From: Isoptericola luteus
GTDB lineage: Bacteria > Actinomycetota > Actinomycetes > Actinomycetales > Cellulomonadaceae
Assembly: GCF_020297055.1 (NCBI RefSeq)
Contig: NZ_JAIXCQ010000004.1
Coordinates: 302,472 to 366,471 of the forward strand
Reading direction: 5' to 3'
DNA length: 64,000 bases
In this document: positions 27,324 through 37,111 of the stretch, piece after piece
Position numbering within the stretch: the stretch's first letter is position 1
Layout of the letters: every line of letters begins with the position of its first letter
The notes under the pieces: generated by a model
The model's database searches: none
What the model saw: only the letters and a program-made list of their open reading frames with translations
Told to the model about the DNA's origin: nothing
Translations under genes and position numbers: made by a program

Positions 27324-27649
27324 GACCGGCTCCCGTCATCGTTGCGCTCGCTGACGCCGTACTCGTCGTCCAGCCGGTCCATGCGCAGCGCGTAGACGGC
27401 GATCAGCACGATGAACACGTAGATCGAGCCCTGCTGCGCGAACCAGAAGCCCAGCGGGAAGCCCGCGATCACGACCTGGTTGAGCTGCTCGACGAAGAGG
27501 ATGCCGCAACCGAAGGAGACCACGAACCAGATGGCCAGCAGGACCACCATGAGCCGCAGGTTCTTCGACCAGTACTCCTTGCGCCACCCGTTGCCCTCGC
27601 CGCCCGGCGGCGGCGCCCCAGGCACCTGTTCCTGCTCGCTCTGCGCCAT
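27320..27649 (-). CDS. Small subunit of symporter (DUF4212)
   Basis: A 109-residue membrane protein with two TM helices: LRLMVVLLAIWFVVSFGCG and GFWFAQQGSIYVFIVLIAVYAL. The cytosolic N-terminus WRKEYWSKNLRLM and tail YALRMDRLDDEYGV fit DUF4212 proteins, which are always encoded with an SSS symporter and are thought to be its small subunit. Translationally coupled to the symporter by an ATGA overlap. Confidence 0.85.
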   Translation of the reverse strand: MAQSEQEQVPGAPPPGGEGNGWRKEYWSKNLRLMVVLLAIWFVVSFGCGILFVEQLNQVVIAGFPLGFWFAQQGSIYVFIVLIAVYALRMDRLDDEYGVSERNDDGSRS

Positions 27650-27838
27650 GCCGGACGCTCCCTTCGTCGCGATCCGCCCCGGGCGCCGTTGCCCGGGACG
27701 CGTCCAGTCCCACGTACTGCCACGTACCGCGAGCCAACTGCAGCCGCGCGCGCCGGCACAAGGGGACAACCCCGGGCGGCGGGACTGACGTCGCGAACGG
27801 TCGTCGGGCGTCCCCGGACGGGCCGCCACCGCCCTCGG

Positions 27839-27892
27839 GACCGCTCGCGGGCCCTGACCGACCGTTCGCGAGCCCAGCCGGACCGTTCGCGA
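27839..27892 (+). promoter_or_regulatory. Putative LytTR binding-site array
   Basis: Three direct repeats start at 27839 (GACCGCTCGCGG, degenerate), 27860 and 27881 (both GACCGTTCGCGA), spaced exactly 21 bp. The core ACCGTTCG resembles the AlgR-type LytTR site, and LytTR regulators bind direct repeats spaced about two helical turns. The last repeat ends just upstream of the expected -35 of the gene at 27937. Confidence 0.6.
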
Positions 27893-27923
27893 CGCGGGCG
27901 GTCGCACTGCGCGCCCGCGCCCC

Positions 27924-27929
27924 TACGAT
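27924..27929 (+). promoter_or_regulatory. -10 element of the gene at 27937
   Basis: TACGAT, 7 nt before the ATG; leaderless start expected. Confidence 0.6.
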
Positions 27930-27936
27930 CGGGCCC

Positions 27937-28362
27937 ATGGCCTCGACGACGAGCGCACCGGCGACCCGCAAGCGCGTCCTGCACCCCGGCAGCCCCGGGA
28001 TGCTCGTGGGCGGGCTGCTCATCGTCGTGGGGTCGCTGCTGCCCTGGATCTTCGTGGCCGGGCTCACCATGTCCGGGAGCCTGCCGCTCAAGCTCTGGCT
28101 GCTGAGCTCCGGGTGCCTCGCCGTGGCGGGAGCGCTCGTCCCCCGGCGGTGGTTCGCGATCGTGCACTGCGCGCTGGCGGGGCTGACCGCGGGCGTCCTG
28201 GTCGCCTGGCAGCTCGCTCTGCTGATCCGCATCAGCGCGACGACCGACGCCTGGGGAGCCGCGCTGCCGAGCATCGGGCTCGTCATGGTCGGCGGCGGCG
28301 CCGTCGTGACCCTGGCCACCGCCGTCCGGCTGGTGCGCGCGCCCGGGCAGCCGCACCCCTGA
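27937..28362 (+). CDS. Small membrane protein of unknown function
   Basis: A 141-residue protein with about four TM helices (starting near MLVGGLLIVVGSLLPWIFVAG) and short Arg-rich termini. No family recognised. It is the first gene downstream of the LytTR-like repeat array and is followed within 42 bp by the second symporter's partner gene, so it may be co-regulated with solute uptake. The ATG is fixed by the TACGAT -10 box. Confidence 0.7.
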   Translation: MASTTSAPATRKRVLHPGSPGMLVGGLLIVVGSLLPWIFVAGLTMSGSLPLKLWLLSSGCLAVAGALVPRRWFAIVHCALAGLTAGVLVAWQLALLIRISATTDAWGAALPSIGLVMVGGGAVVTLATAVRLVRAPGQPHP

Positions 28363-28391
28363 GGCCCTGGCGCCGGGGCGCACGCCCTCCG

Positions 28392-28397
28392 TACTGT
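28392..28397 (+). promoter_or_regulatory. -10 element of the gene at 28404
   Basis: TACTGT, 6 nt before the ATG; suggests an internal leaderless promoter for the symporter-kinase genes. Confidence 0.5.
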
Positions 28398-28403
28398 GCA
28401 CCC

Positions 28404-28865
28404 ATGGACGACGACGTCGACGCCCAGGACACCCCCGCGGAGGTGGACGCGACCTTCCGCACGCTGCGGCGGGTGGGCGTCGGGTACTTCGTCGTGTTCC
28501 TCGTCGCCGTCATCGGGTTCCCCGCCCTGTCGCTCACCCTCGACTGGTGGTCCGAGAGCCGTGTCCTGGGGGGCATGAGCCCCGGCTTCCTGCTCGCGGC
28601 CCTCGGCCTGTACGTCTTCTTCGCCGTGCTGGGGGTCGCCGCGGCGCGGCTGTCCACGGCCGTCGAGGCCCGGATGCTGGGGGGCACCGCCGACGAGCCG
28701 GACGACGCGCACGACGACGCGACCGGCCACCTCCCGGGCCGCGGGCCCGGTACCTCGCCGGACCATGGTCCGAGCCACGCGCCGAGCAGTGCCCCGGGCC
28801 GCGCGCCGAGCGTCGCCCCGAGCCACGGGCCGGGCGCACGGCCCGGCCGTCGGGCGCACCTGTGA
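28404..28865 (+). CDS. Two-helix membrane protein, DUF485-like symporter partner
   Basis: A 153-residue protein with two TM helices (VGYFVVFLVAVIGFPALSL and GFLLAALGLYVFFAVLGVAA) flanked by soluble ends. Size, topology and position directly before an SSS symporter match YjcH/DUF485 proteins, though similarity is not strong. The C-terminal 60 residues are low-complexity (HGPSHAPSSAPG-like), which is not typical. Its TGA overlaps the symporter's GTG. Confidence 0.65.
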   Translation: MDDDVDAQDTPAEVDATFRTLRRVGVGYFVVFLVAVIGFPALSLTLDWWSESRVLGGMSPGFLLAALGLYVFFAVLGVAAARLSTAVEARMLGGTADEPDDAHDDATGHLPGRGPGTSPDHGPSHAPSSAPGRAPSVAPSHGPGARPGRRAHL

Positions 28866-30568
28866 GCAGCCCGGAGCTCGTCGTCCTCGGGGCGGTCCTC
28901 GCCCTCGTGGCGGCCGTGGCCGTGCTGGCGCGGCCCCGCGGCGCGTCGACGGTGGAGTTCTACCTCGCCGGCCGGGGCGTCGGCACGGCGACCAACGCGT
29001 GGGCCATCTGCGGCGACTACCTGTCGGCCGCGTCGTTCCTCGGCGTGGCGGCCGCGGTCTACGTCTCGGGGGTCGACGGCGCCTGGTACGCGGTGGGCTT
29101 CGCCGCGGGGTTCGTGCCCGTGCTGCTGTTCGTCGCCGCCCCGCTGCGCCGGTTCGGGGAGTTCTCCATCCCCGACTTCCTGGGCCGGCGCCTCGGCTCG
29201 GAGCGGGTGCGGCTCGTCGCGGTCGGCGTCGTCCAGCTCGTCATCCTGTGCTACCTCGTCCCGCAGGCGGTCGGCAGCGGGATCACGTGGGAGCTGCTCG
29301 TCGGGTCGGGCGTCGCCGGGCTCGACCCCTACACCTCCGGGGTGCTGATCTCGACCGCCGTCGTCGCCCTCCTGGTCGCGTTCGGTGGCATGCGCGGCAC
29401 CACCTGGACGCAGGCCGTCCAGTTCCTGCTCATCCTCGGCGCCCTGGTGTGGCTCGCTGCGACGGTCGTCGCCGAGGGGTTCCAGTACGGCAGCGCCGTG
29501 CAGGGGCTGTCCGCCGAGCCGCTCGCGAACCCGTCGGCCGGGCCGGACGGGACCTCGCTCGTCACCGGCCAGAACCAGGTGCGCCCCACCGAGCCCGCGT
29601 CGTTCGGCGAGCCCGGCACGCGGTACGGCGGCCTGGGCCAGTTCGCGCTGGTGGTGACCCTCGCCCTGGGCACCGCCGGCCTGCCCCACGTCATGAACCG
29701 GTACTTCACGAGCCCGACGGGCACGGCGGCCCGCACCACCACCGCCTGGGTGCTGTGCCTCGCCGGGGCCTTCTACGCGCTGGCGGTGATGCTCGGCACG
29801 GCCGCCCGCCAGCTCCTGCCCGGCGCGGTCGACGACCATCCGTGGCTCGCCGAGCTCACCGTGGACGGGATCCTCGTGGTGCCCGAGCACGCCCTGCCGG
29901 TGCTGGGACGCCTGTACGGCGGCGAGGCGGGCCTGGGCGTCATCGCCGCGGGCGCCCTCGTCGCGGTGATGTCCACCGTGGCGGGCCTGCTCCTGGCGTC
30001 GGCGGCGTCGTTCGGCCACGACGTCTACGAGCGGCACATCAACCCGCGCGCCACCCAGCGGCAGGCGGTGCTGGCCGGGAGGCTCACGACGCTGGTCGTG
30101 GCGTGCCTCGCGGCGGTGCTCGCCCTGGCCCTGCAGCCCGCGTCGTTCTCCGCGGCGATGCCGTCCGTGGTGGCGACGATGGTCACCTGGGCCTTCGCCG
30201 TGGCCGGCTCCGCGCTGACCCCCGTCTTCGTCCTCACCATCTGGTGGCGCGGCACGACGGCGACCGGCGCCGTCGCGGGGATGACCACCGGCGTCGTCGT
30301 GGCCACGGCCGTGTTCGTCGCCGGGGCGCTCGCCGACGGCGGGCTGCTGCGCGAGGTCATGGTCACGCCCACGCTGCTCGCCGCGCCCGCGGCGGCCGCC
30401 GTCGCCGTCGGGGTGTCGCGGCGCACCCGGCCGCCCCGCGACGTCGAGGCCTCGTGGGTACGGATGCACGGTACGGCCGCCGACCGGCGCGCCGAACGTC
30501 TCGCCCGGCTCACCCTCGACGACGCGCGCGGCCCGCAGGGCCGGGGGGTGCACCGTGCGCGCCGGTAG
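28862..30568 (+). CDS. Second sodium/solute symporter, acetate-permease type
   Basis: A 568-residue SSS transporter with about 13 TM helices. It shares the AICGDYLSAASFLG segment and MSTVAGLLLASAASFGHD with cation/acetate symporters. It differs from the first symporter by a longer extracellular loop (SAEPLANPSAGPDG and following). Translationally coupled to its small partner by GTGA overlap, and overlapping the downstream histidine kinase gene by 14 bp, so transport and sensing are made together. Substrate, probably a short monocarboxylate, is inferred. Confidence 0.87.
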   Translation: MSSPELVVLGAVLALVAAVAVLARPRGASTVEFYLAGRGVGTATNAWAICGDYLSAASFLGVAAAVYVSGVDGAWYAVGFAAGFVPVLLFVAAPLRRFGEFSIPDFLGRRLGSERVRLVAVGVVQLVILCYLVPQAVGSGITWELLVGSGVAGLDPYTSGVLISTAVVALLVAFGGMRGTTWTQAVQFLLILGALVWLAATVVAEGFQYGSAVQGLSAEPLANPSAGPDGTSLVTGQNQVRPTEPASFGEPGTRYGGLGQFALVVTLALGTAGLPHVMNRYFTSPTGTAARTTTAWVLCLAGAFYALAVMLGTAARQLLPGAVDDHPWLAELTVDGILVVPEHALPVLGRLYGGEAGLGVIAAGALVAVMSTVAGLLLASAASFGHDVYERHINPRATQRQAVLAGRLTTLVVACLAAVLALALQPASFSAAMPSVVATMVTWAFAVAGSALTPVFVLTIWWRGTTATGAVAGMTTGVVVATAVFVAGALADGGLLREVMVTPTLLAAPAAAAVAVGVSRRTRPPRDVEASWVRMHGTAADRRAERLARLTLDDARGPQGRGVHRARR

Positions 30569-31898
30569 CGGGACCCTGGCGGTGGTCCTCGCGGGGGCCT
30601 GGGGCGTCGTCTACCTGGCCACGCAGGTGCTCGTCCACCCGCCGCTCGGTGCGGCGGCGACGGTGGCCGCCGGCGTGGGGCTGAGCACCGCCGTCGTGCT
30701 CGGCTACCCCTCGGCGCTGCGCGGGCCGCGCGCCACCCGCCGCGCGGCGCCGGCGCGGCCGGCTCAGGACCGCGCGCCCGAGAACCGGCCGCTGAGCATG
30801 GCGGGCCGCTCCATGCCGCTGCGCAGCGGACTCACCCCCGACGCCGCGCGCCGCACGGCGCAGCTCCTGCGGCCGGCGCTCGGCGGTGACGCCATCGCCA
30901 TCACCGACACCCGGCAGGTGCTCGCGTTCGTCGGCCCCGGCGCCGACCACCACCACGTCGGTGCCCCGGTGCAGACCCGGGCCTCGCGCCGGGCGATCGA
31001 CAAGGGACGGACCGTCGTCGTGTCGGGCCGCAAGGACGTCGGCTGCCCGGACCCCGCCTGCCCGCTGCGCACCGCCGTCATCGCGCCGCTGGCGATCGGC
31101 GACCGCGTGGTCGGTGCGCTCAAGGTGTTCCGCACCCGCGACCAGCCGGCGTCCCGGGTGCTGGTCGAGGACATGGCCCGCATGCTCTCCCTGCACCTCG
31201 AGCTCGCCGAGATGGACCGCGAGCGCCACCTCGCCGCCGACGCGCGGCTCGACGCCCTGCGGGCGCAGATCAACCCGCACTTCCTGTTCAACACGCTCAA
31301 CACGATCGCCTCCAAGTCGCGCACCGACCCCGACGAGGCGCGCCAGCTCCTGCTGCGGCTGTCCGACTTCTTCCGCTACGCCGTGCGTCAGGAGGGGCAC
31401 TACGCAGAGTTCGCGCAGGAGTACTTCTTCGTGCGCACCTACCTCTCGCTCGAGCAGGCGAGGTACGGCGACCGGCTGCGGGTGCGCTACGACATCGACC
31501 CGCAGGTCCTCACGACGCGCGTCCCCGTGCTGGTCATCCAGCCGCTGGTCGAGAACGCCGTCAAGCACGGCATCGCGGACAAGGTCGCCGGCGGGACGAT
31601 CCGCCTGCGCGCGCGGGTCGACCCGCTGACGCGCACCACCTGGATCCGGGTGAGCGACGACGGCGCGGGGATGGCCCCGGCGACGATCGCGCGTCTCACG
31701 GGCGCCGGGCGCCGCGGCGCCGGGGCGGCACACGGCTCCGACGCCCCCGAGGACGGTCCCGCCGACCGGCACACGGGCGTGGGCCTGCGCAACATCTCCC
31801 AGCGGCTCGAGTCCCTGTACGGCGAGCGGTACACGCTGGACGTGCGGTCCACGGCGTCGAGCGGCACCGTGGTCGAGCTCCGGATCCCCCTGCGATGA
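30555..31898 (+). CDS. Sensor histidine kinase, LytS type
   Basis: A 447-residue membrane kinase. Two N-terminal hydrophobic helices (within residues 1-55) replace the 5TM sensor of classical LytS. A GAF-like domain follows (about 90-215), with the conserved GCPDPACPL cysteine motif. The kinase core has the phospho-acceptor motif INPHFLFN (His near 242), N box ENAVKHGI and G box GVGLRNISQRL. An Ala/Gly-rich insertion lies before the G box. Start GTG within the symporter's last codons. Cognate regulator is the next gene. It may sense a carboxylate or the transporter state. Confidence 0.9.
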   Translation: MRAGSGTLAVVLAGAWGVVYLATQVLVHPPLGAAATVAAGVGLSTAVVLGYPSALRGPRATRRAAPARPAQDRAPENRPLSMAGRSMPLRSGLTPDAARRTAQLLRPALGGDAIAITDTRQVLAFVGPGADHHHVGAPVQTRASRRAIDKGRTVVVSGRKDVGCPDPACPLRTAVIAPLAIGDRVVGALKVFRTRDQPASRVLVEDMARMLSLHLELAEMDRERHLAADARLDALRAQINPHFLFNTLNTIASKSRTDPDEARQLLLRLSDFFRYAVRQEGHYAEFAQEYFFVRTYLSLEQARYGDRLRVRYDIDPQVLTTRVPVLVIQPLVENAVKHGIADKVAGGTIRLRARVDPLTRTTWIRVSDDGAGMAPATIARLTGAGRRGAGAAHGSDAPEDGPADRHTGVGLRNISQRLESLYGERYTLDVRSTASSGTVVELRIPLR

Positions 31899-31923
31899 CG
31901 ACACGAGCGGAAGTGACACCGAG

Positions 31924-32709
31924 GTGACCGCGACGACCCCGACCCGGCCCCGCGCACTGATCGTGGACGACGAGGCCCCCGCCCGGGCCGAGCTGCGCTA
32001 CCTGCTCACCGAGCTGGGACAGGTGCAGGTCGTGGGCGAGGCGACCAACGGCGAGGAGGCGCTGCTGCTGCTCGGGTCGCTCGACTACGACCTGGTGCTG
32101 CTCGACGTGCGCATGCCGGGCGGCTCGGGGCTCGAGGTCGCCGCCGCGCTGCGGACCCTTCCCCGCCGACCGCAGGTCATCTTCACCACCGCCTACCCCG
32201 ACCACGCGGTGGACGCGTTCGACCTGGCCGCGGCCGACTACCTCGTCAAGCCGTTCGACGCCGACCGGCTGCGGCGCGCCACCGCGCGCGCGCTCGCCCA
32301 CCTCGACGCGCCCGAGACGGCGCGCCCCACCGCCCAGCACGCGACCGCCCCTGTCAGGGGCGACCGGGACGTCGAGCCGCTGGCGCGCATCCCCGTGCCC
32401 AAGGACGGCCGCACCGTGCTCGTCGACGGCGCCTCGATCGTGTACGCGAGCGCCGCCCGCGGCTACTCCTACCTCAAGCTCGCCGACGAGCGGCTGCTCG
32501 TGAGCTACTCGCTCAACGAGCTCGAGCGCCGGCTGCGGGGGCACTTCTTCCGGACGCACCGTTCCTACCTGGTCAACCTCGACCACGTGCGCGAGCTCGT
32601 GCCGGACTTCCAGGGCTCCCTCGTGGTGGTGATGGCGGACCGGCAGCGCAGCCGCGTCGAGGTCTCGCGGCGGCACGCCCGTGAGCTGCGGCGGCGGCTC
32701 GGCATCTGA
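31924..32709 (+). CDS. LytTR-type response regulator
   Basis: A 261-residue regulator. The N-terminal receiver has the acidic pair VDDE and phospho-acceptor Asp61 in LLDVRMP, with Thr/Lys switch residues later (FTTAYP, YLVKPFD). A linker of about 40 residues leads to a C-terminal LytTR DNA-binding domain ([15 protein letters not shown]). Encoded 25 bp after its kinase. LytTR proteins bind direct repeats about two helical turns apart, which matches the array at 27839-27892, so it probably controls the symporter genes. Confidence 0.92.
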   Translation: MTATTPTRPRALIVDDEAPARAELRYLLTELGQVQVVGEATNGEEALLLLGSLDYDLVLLDVRMPGGSGLEVAAALRTLPRRPQVIFTTAYPDHAVDAFDLAAADYLVKPFDADRLRRATARALAHLDAPETARPTAQHATAPVRGDRDVEPLARIPVPKDGRTVLVDGASIVYASAARGYSYLKLADERLLVSYSLNELERRLRGHFFRTHRSYLVNLDHVRELVPDFQGSLVVVMADRQRSRVEVSRRHARELRRRLGI

Positions 32710-32787
32710 GCGCCGGCGCCCGGCGGCGGGACGTCCGACGGGCCCGCGGGCGTCTCCGCAGGCGCCGGGCGGGCGGACGCCGGCGGC

Positions 32788-32793
32788 TAGGGT
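32788..32793 (+). promoter_or_regulatory. -10 element of rph, leaderless start
   Basis: TAGGGT with a 7-nt spacer to the ATG at 32801. Confidence 0.6.
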
Positions 32794-32800
32794 GGGCGTC

Positions 32801-33565
32801 ATGACTTCCCCCGCTTCCCCCGACGCCGTCGTGCGCGCCGACGGCCGCGCTCCCGACCAGCTCCGCGACGTGCGCATCACTCGCGGCTGGCTCGACCACG
32901 CCGAGGGCTCCGTCCTCGTCGAGTTCGGCCGGACCCGCGTGCTGTGCGCCGCGTCGTTCACCGAGGGCGTGCCGCGCTGGAAGAAGGGGTCGGGCGAGGG
33001 CTGGGTCACCGCGGAGTACGCGATGCTCCCGCGCGCCACGAACGACCGCAGCTCGCGCGAGTCCGTCAAGGGCAAGATCGGCGGGCGCACGCACGAGATC
33101 TCGCGGCTGATCGGCCGGTCGCTGCGCGCCGTGGTCGACGTCTCCGCGCTGGGCGAGAACACCATCGTGCTGGACTGCGACGTGCTGCAGGCCGACGGCG
33201 GCACCCGCACGGCCGCGATCACCGGCGCCTACGTGGCCCTCGCCGACGCCGTCGCGTGGGGCGCGCGGCACGGGCACGTCACCGGCGGCAAGCAGGTGCT
33301 CACCGACTCCGTCGCCGCGGTCAGCGTCGGCATCATCGACGGCACGCCCATGCTCGACCTGCCGTACGTCGAGGACGTCCGGGCCGAGACGGACATGAAC
33401 GTCGTGACCACCGGCGCGGGGGCCTTCGTCGAGGTGCAGGGCACGGCCGAGCACGCCCCGTTCGACCGCGCGGAGCTCGACGCCCTGCTCGACCTCGCGG
33501 TCGGCGGGACCGCGGAGCTGACCCGGCTCCAGCTCGAGGCACTCGCGCGCGACCTCGACCGATGA
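32801..33565 (+). CDS. rph: Ribonuclease PH
   Basis: A 254-residue phosphorolytic 3'-5' exoribonuclease that trims tRNA 3' ends. Family segments are clear: [19 protein letters not shown] at the N-terminus, [26 protein letters not shown] split around the phosphate-binding Arg residues, and [18 protein letters not shown]. Length fits the family. Its stop overlaps the ATG of rdgB, the common actinobacterial pairing (rph follows murI and MBL genes in many genomes; here they lie slightly downstream on the other strand). Confidence 0.96.
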   Translation: MTSPASPDAVVRADGRAPDQLRDVRITRGWLDHAEGSVLVEFGRTRVLCAASFTEGVPRWKKGSGEGWVTAEYAMLPRATNDRSSRESVKGKIGGRTHEISRLIGRSLRAVVDVSALGENTIVLDCDVLQADGGTRTAAITGAYVALADAVAWGARHGHVTGGKQVLTDSVAAVSVGIIDGTPMLDLPYVEDVRAETDMNVVTTGAGAFVEVQGTAEHAPFDRAELDALLDLAVGGTAELTRLQLEALARDLDR

Positions 33566-34248
33566 CCGGGCCGGCCGACGTCGTCGCGGTACCCCCGGGG
33601 GCCCGGCTGGTCCTGGCCACCCACAACCGCGGCAAGCTCGCCGAGCTGCGCGCCATCCTGCGTGCTCAGCCCGGCCTGGACGTGCTGCCCGACGACGCGG
33701 TCGTCTCCGCCGCGGACCTGGACGCGCCTGAGCCGGTCGAGGACGGCGTCTCGTTCGTCGAGAACGCGCTCATCAAGGCGCGCGCGCTGTCCGCGGCGAC
33801 GGGCCTGCCCGCCGTCGCCGACGACTCCGGTCTGTCGGTCGACGTGCTGGGCGGGGCGCCGGGCATCTTCTCCGCCCGCTGGGCGGGCCGGCACGGCGAC
33901 GACGCGGCGAACCTCGCCCTGCTCCTCGCCCAGCTCGGGCAGGTGCGCGCCGAGCACCGCGGGGCGGCGTTCGTGTGCGCGGCGGTCCTGGTGACCCCGG
34001 ACGGGCGCGAGGAGGTGTGCCTGGGCGAGATGCCCGGCACGCTGACGACGGCCCCCCGCGGGGAGAACGGCTTCGGGTACGACCCGATCCTGGTGCCGGC
34101 CGAGCAGCCGGCCGCCGCCGACGGCGCCCCGGGCGAGCGGACCGGCGCGGAGCTGTCGTCGGAGGAGAAGAACGCGATCAGCCACCGCGGCAAGGCGTTC
34201 CGGGCTCTGGCCCCCGCCCTCGCGAGCGCCCTGTCCGCCCGCCCCTGA
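33562..34248 (+). CDS. rdgB: dITP/XTP pyrophosphatase, RdgB/HAM1 family
   Basis: A 228-residue enzyme that hydrolyses non-canonical purine nucleoside triphosphates and keeps inosine and xanthosine out of DNA. Motifs: [12 protein letters not shown] for substrate binding, [11 protein letters not shown] with catalytic Asp, NGFGYDPIL, and the C-terminal [13 protein letters not shown] Pro/Ala-rich insertion of about 15 residues lies between the last two motifs. Translationally coupled to rph by ATGA overlap. Confidence 0.95.
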   Translation: MTGPADVVAVPPGARLVLATHNRGKLAELRAILRAQPGLDVLPDDAVVSAADLDAPEPVEDGVSFVENALIKARALSAATGLPAVADDSGLSVDVLGGAPGIFSARWAGRHGDDAANLALLLAQLGQVRAEHRGAAFVCAAVLVTPDGREEVCLGEMPGTLTTAPRGENGFGYDPILVPAEQPAAADGAPGERTGAELSSEEKNAISHRGKAFRALAPALASALSARP

Positions 34249-34296
34249 CATCCCCGTGGTGTTGTGAGCGACTGGAGGCGGGGCGGTAAGTGCGCG

Positions 34297-34686
34297 TCAG
34301 GCGGTGCGGCGCCGGGCGGCGAGGGTCGCCAGCGCGCGCCAGCCGAGCAGGGTCACGCCGAGGAACGCCGCCGTGACGAGCGCGAACGGCACCGCGAACC
34401 CGCCGCCGAAGACCGGGCGCAGCAGCAGGCCGAGGGCCACGGTCGCGAACCACACCGCCACGCCGGTCGGCCACACCTGCGCCGGCGCGCGCCACGCACG
34501 GGTGGCGAGCCAGCCCACCGCGAGCCCCACGAGGAACGGCACGCCCACCAGGGCGACGTGGCCCGGCGAGGCCGCCGAGCCGTGGTTGGCCGTCCCCACC
34601 AGGGTGAAGGCGAGCACGCAGACGAGGTCGCAGACGACGGCAGGCCACACGGGGAGGGTTCGCACGGGGGCGAGGCTACCGCTCAC
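34297..34686 (-). CDS. DUF3054 family membrane protein
   Basis: A 129-residue protein with four predicted TM helices, beginning [20 protein letters not shown]. The motif TANHGSA and the WPTGVAVWF segment match DUF3054 proteins of actinobacteria; their function is unknown. The GTG overlaps the stop of the MBL gene, making it the last gene of murI-MBL-DUF3054. Confidence 0.8.
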   Translation of the reverse strand: MSGSLAPVRTLPVWPAVVCDLVCVLAFTLVGTANHGSAASPGHVALVGVPFLVGLAVGWLATRAWRAPAQVWPTGVAVWFATVALGLLLRPVFGGGFAVPFALVTAAFLGVTLLGWRALATLAARRRTA

Positions 34687-35518
34687 AGCTCGTGCACCCC
34701 GCCGGCGACCGCCACGTCGAGCGGGCCGTCGTACTCCGAGCGCGCCTCGGCGAGCGCCACCTGCGGGTCGCTCCACGGCTGGAGGTGCGTGAGCAGCATC
34801 CGCCCGACGCCGGCACGCGCCCCGATCCGGCCCGCGCGGCGGCCCGTGAGGTGGATGCCGCGCTCGACGGCGTCGTCGCGGCCCTCCTCGAAGGCGGCCT
34901 CGGCGAGCAGCAGGTCCGCCCCGCGGGACGACTCGACGAGCGTCTCGCAGTGGTCGGTGTCACCGGTGTAGACGAGCGTCGCCCGCTCCCCCGCGCGCAG
35001 GGACGACGGCCCGGTCACCCGGATCCCGTACGCCTCGACCGGGTGGAAGACGCGGAACGGCTCGAGCTCGAGGGGCCCGAGGCGCACCGGCACGCCCGGC
35101 TGCCAGACCCGCACGTCGTACTCGCCCGCCATGGACTCCCCCAGCTCGAGCCCGTACATCTCGCCGACCCGCGTGGCCGTGGTCGAGGGCCCGTAGACCG
35201 GCAGGTGCTTGTCGACGCCGGTGCGCACCGCGCCGTGCTCGGGGTGGTAGCGCAGGTACACGTACAGCCCCGACAGGTCCGCGCAGTGGTCCGGGTGGAG
35301 GTGGGAGAGCCCCACGGCGTCGAGCGCGAGCGGGTCGACGTGCCGCTGCAGCGCGCCCAGCCCCCCGTTGCCGAGGTCCAGGACGACGTTCCAGTCGCGC
35401 ACGTCGTCCCCCGTGCAGCCGGCCGCGGCGGCGAGCGCGGCGGGCACCTGGACGAGGTAGGTGGAGGCGGGCGAGGCGGGCCCGGGAAAGGAGCCGGCGA
35501 CGCCGACGGTCACGAGTC

Positions 35519-35522
<4 letters not shown>
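34683..35522 (-). CDS. MBL-fold metallo-hydrolase
   Basis: A 279-residue metallo-beta-lactamase-fold enzyme of the RNase Z/cyclic phosphodiesterase-like group. Metal ligands are in HLHPDH (about residue 80) and later in YTGDTDHCE and the C-terminal THLQPW. It lies between murI and DUF3054 with overlapping starts and stops, a common arrangement in actinobacteria. Mycobacterial relatives in the same position have been linked to cyclic-nucleotide phosphodiesterase activity; that activity here is only inferred. Confidence 0.88.
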
Positions 35523-36322
<800 letters not shown>

Positions 36323-36329
36323 GGCTGGA

Positions 36330-36335
36330 AGCCTA
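36330..36335 (-). promoter_or_regulatory. -10 element of murI operon, leaderless start
   Basis: TAGGCT on the minus strand with a 7-nt spacer to the GTG. Confidence 0.6.
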
Positions 36336-36403
36336 GTCGCGACGAGCCGTCAGCAACCGGCGAAGTGAGCGGGGACACGGCGTGGCGCCCGCCACAGCGC
36401 AGG

Positions 36404-37111
36404 TCAGCGGCCTGCGCGCAGGTCCGCGAGCAGCTCGTCCATCAGCGACTCCTGCGCGAACCCGGCGGCCACGAACACCCCGCCCCAGTAGCGCCGCTCG
36501 TCGGGAGCCAGGACGAAACCGCCGTCGCCGAGCTCCCCCGGGCCGGCGTCTACGCCGTCGTCCGGGCCGCCGTCGTCCGGGTGGTCGTCGTCCGGGTGGT
36601 CGTCGTCCGGGCCGTCGTCGTCCGGGTCGACGAGGCCGGCGACCACCTCGTCGTGCAGCGCCGTCACGTCGTCGTCGTCCTCCAGCGCGAGCCGTTCGGC
36701 GAGCACCAGCCGCACGTCGGTGAGCGCTCCGGCGAAGTCCTCCGCGTCCTGACGCTCGACGAGCACCTCGTCGGTGCCGGTGCCGCCCTGCGGGTCGAGC
36801 GCCTGGGCGAACGCCTCCAGCCGGGCGGCCTTGCGGGCCGCGAGGTCGGTCTGGGTGAGGTGGCGGAACTCGGCGGCGACGTCGGGGTCGTCACGGTGCG
36901 CGTCCGGGAGCAGGCGCTGCACGGCCGGGTCGTGGGGCACGCGCGCGACCCCCGTGAAGGCGACGCCGTCCGACAGCTCCAGGTCGGGGCCGATGCCCGA
37001 CTCCGCCCGCAGGAGCTCGGACACGTCGCGGGCCACCCGGGCCAGCACCTCGCGCTCGACGGCGTCCCACCGGGCGACGTAGCCGGCGGGCGCGGCGCGG
37101 AACGGCGTCAT
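36404..37111 (-). CDS. DUF2017 family protein next to clpS
   Basis: A 235-residue actinobacterial protein of unknown function that is commonly found after clpS. Conserved-looking parts are [18 protein letters not shown] near the N-terminus and the C-terminal [24 protein letters not shown] in split form. Between them is an Asp/His/Pro-rich low-complexity insertion (about residues 160-190) encoded by five 15-bp DNA repeats. The ATG overlaps the clpS stop. A link to the ClpS/Clp protease pathway is suggested only by position. Confidence 0.82.
   Translation of the reverse strand: MTPFRAAPAGYVARWDAVEREVLARVARDVSELLRAESGIGPDLELSDGVAFTGVARVPHDPAVQRLLPDAHRDDPDVAAEFRHLTQTDLAARKAARLEAFAQALDPQGGTGTDEVLVERQDAEDFAGALTDVRLVLAERLALEDDDDVTALHDEVVAGLVDPDDDGPDDDHPDDDHPDDGGPDDGVDAGPGELGDGGFVLAPDERRYWGGVFVAAGFAQESLMDELLADLRAGR
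36556..36630. repeat. Five 15-bp tandem repeats in DUF2017 gene
   Basis: Unit CGTCGTCCGGGTGGT (plus strand), five adjacent copies varying at the last four bases, encoding Asp-rich pentapeptides on the minus strand. Confidence 0.9.

Larger units (their letters stand above)
27650..27936. promoter_or_regulatory. Divergent regulatory region between symporter operons
   Basis: A 287-bp gap with no gene. It contains the phased ACCGTTCG-type repeats listed separately and an inverted copy at 27791-27802. On the plus side a TACGAT -10 box stands at 27924-27929; on the minus side I see no clear promoter. Confidence 0.6.

Noticed and set aside
28283-30553. A long minus-strand frame opposite the second symporter
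   Set aside because: No domain or motif; the plus strand there encodes a clear membrane transporter.
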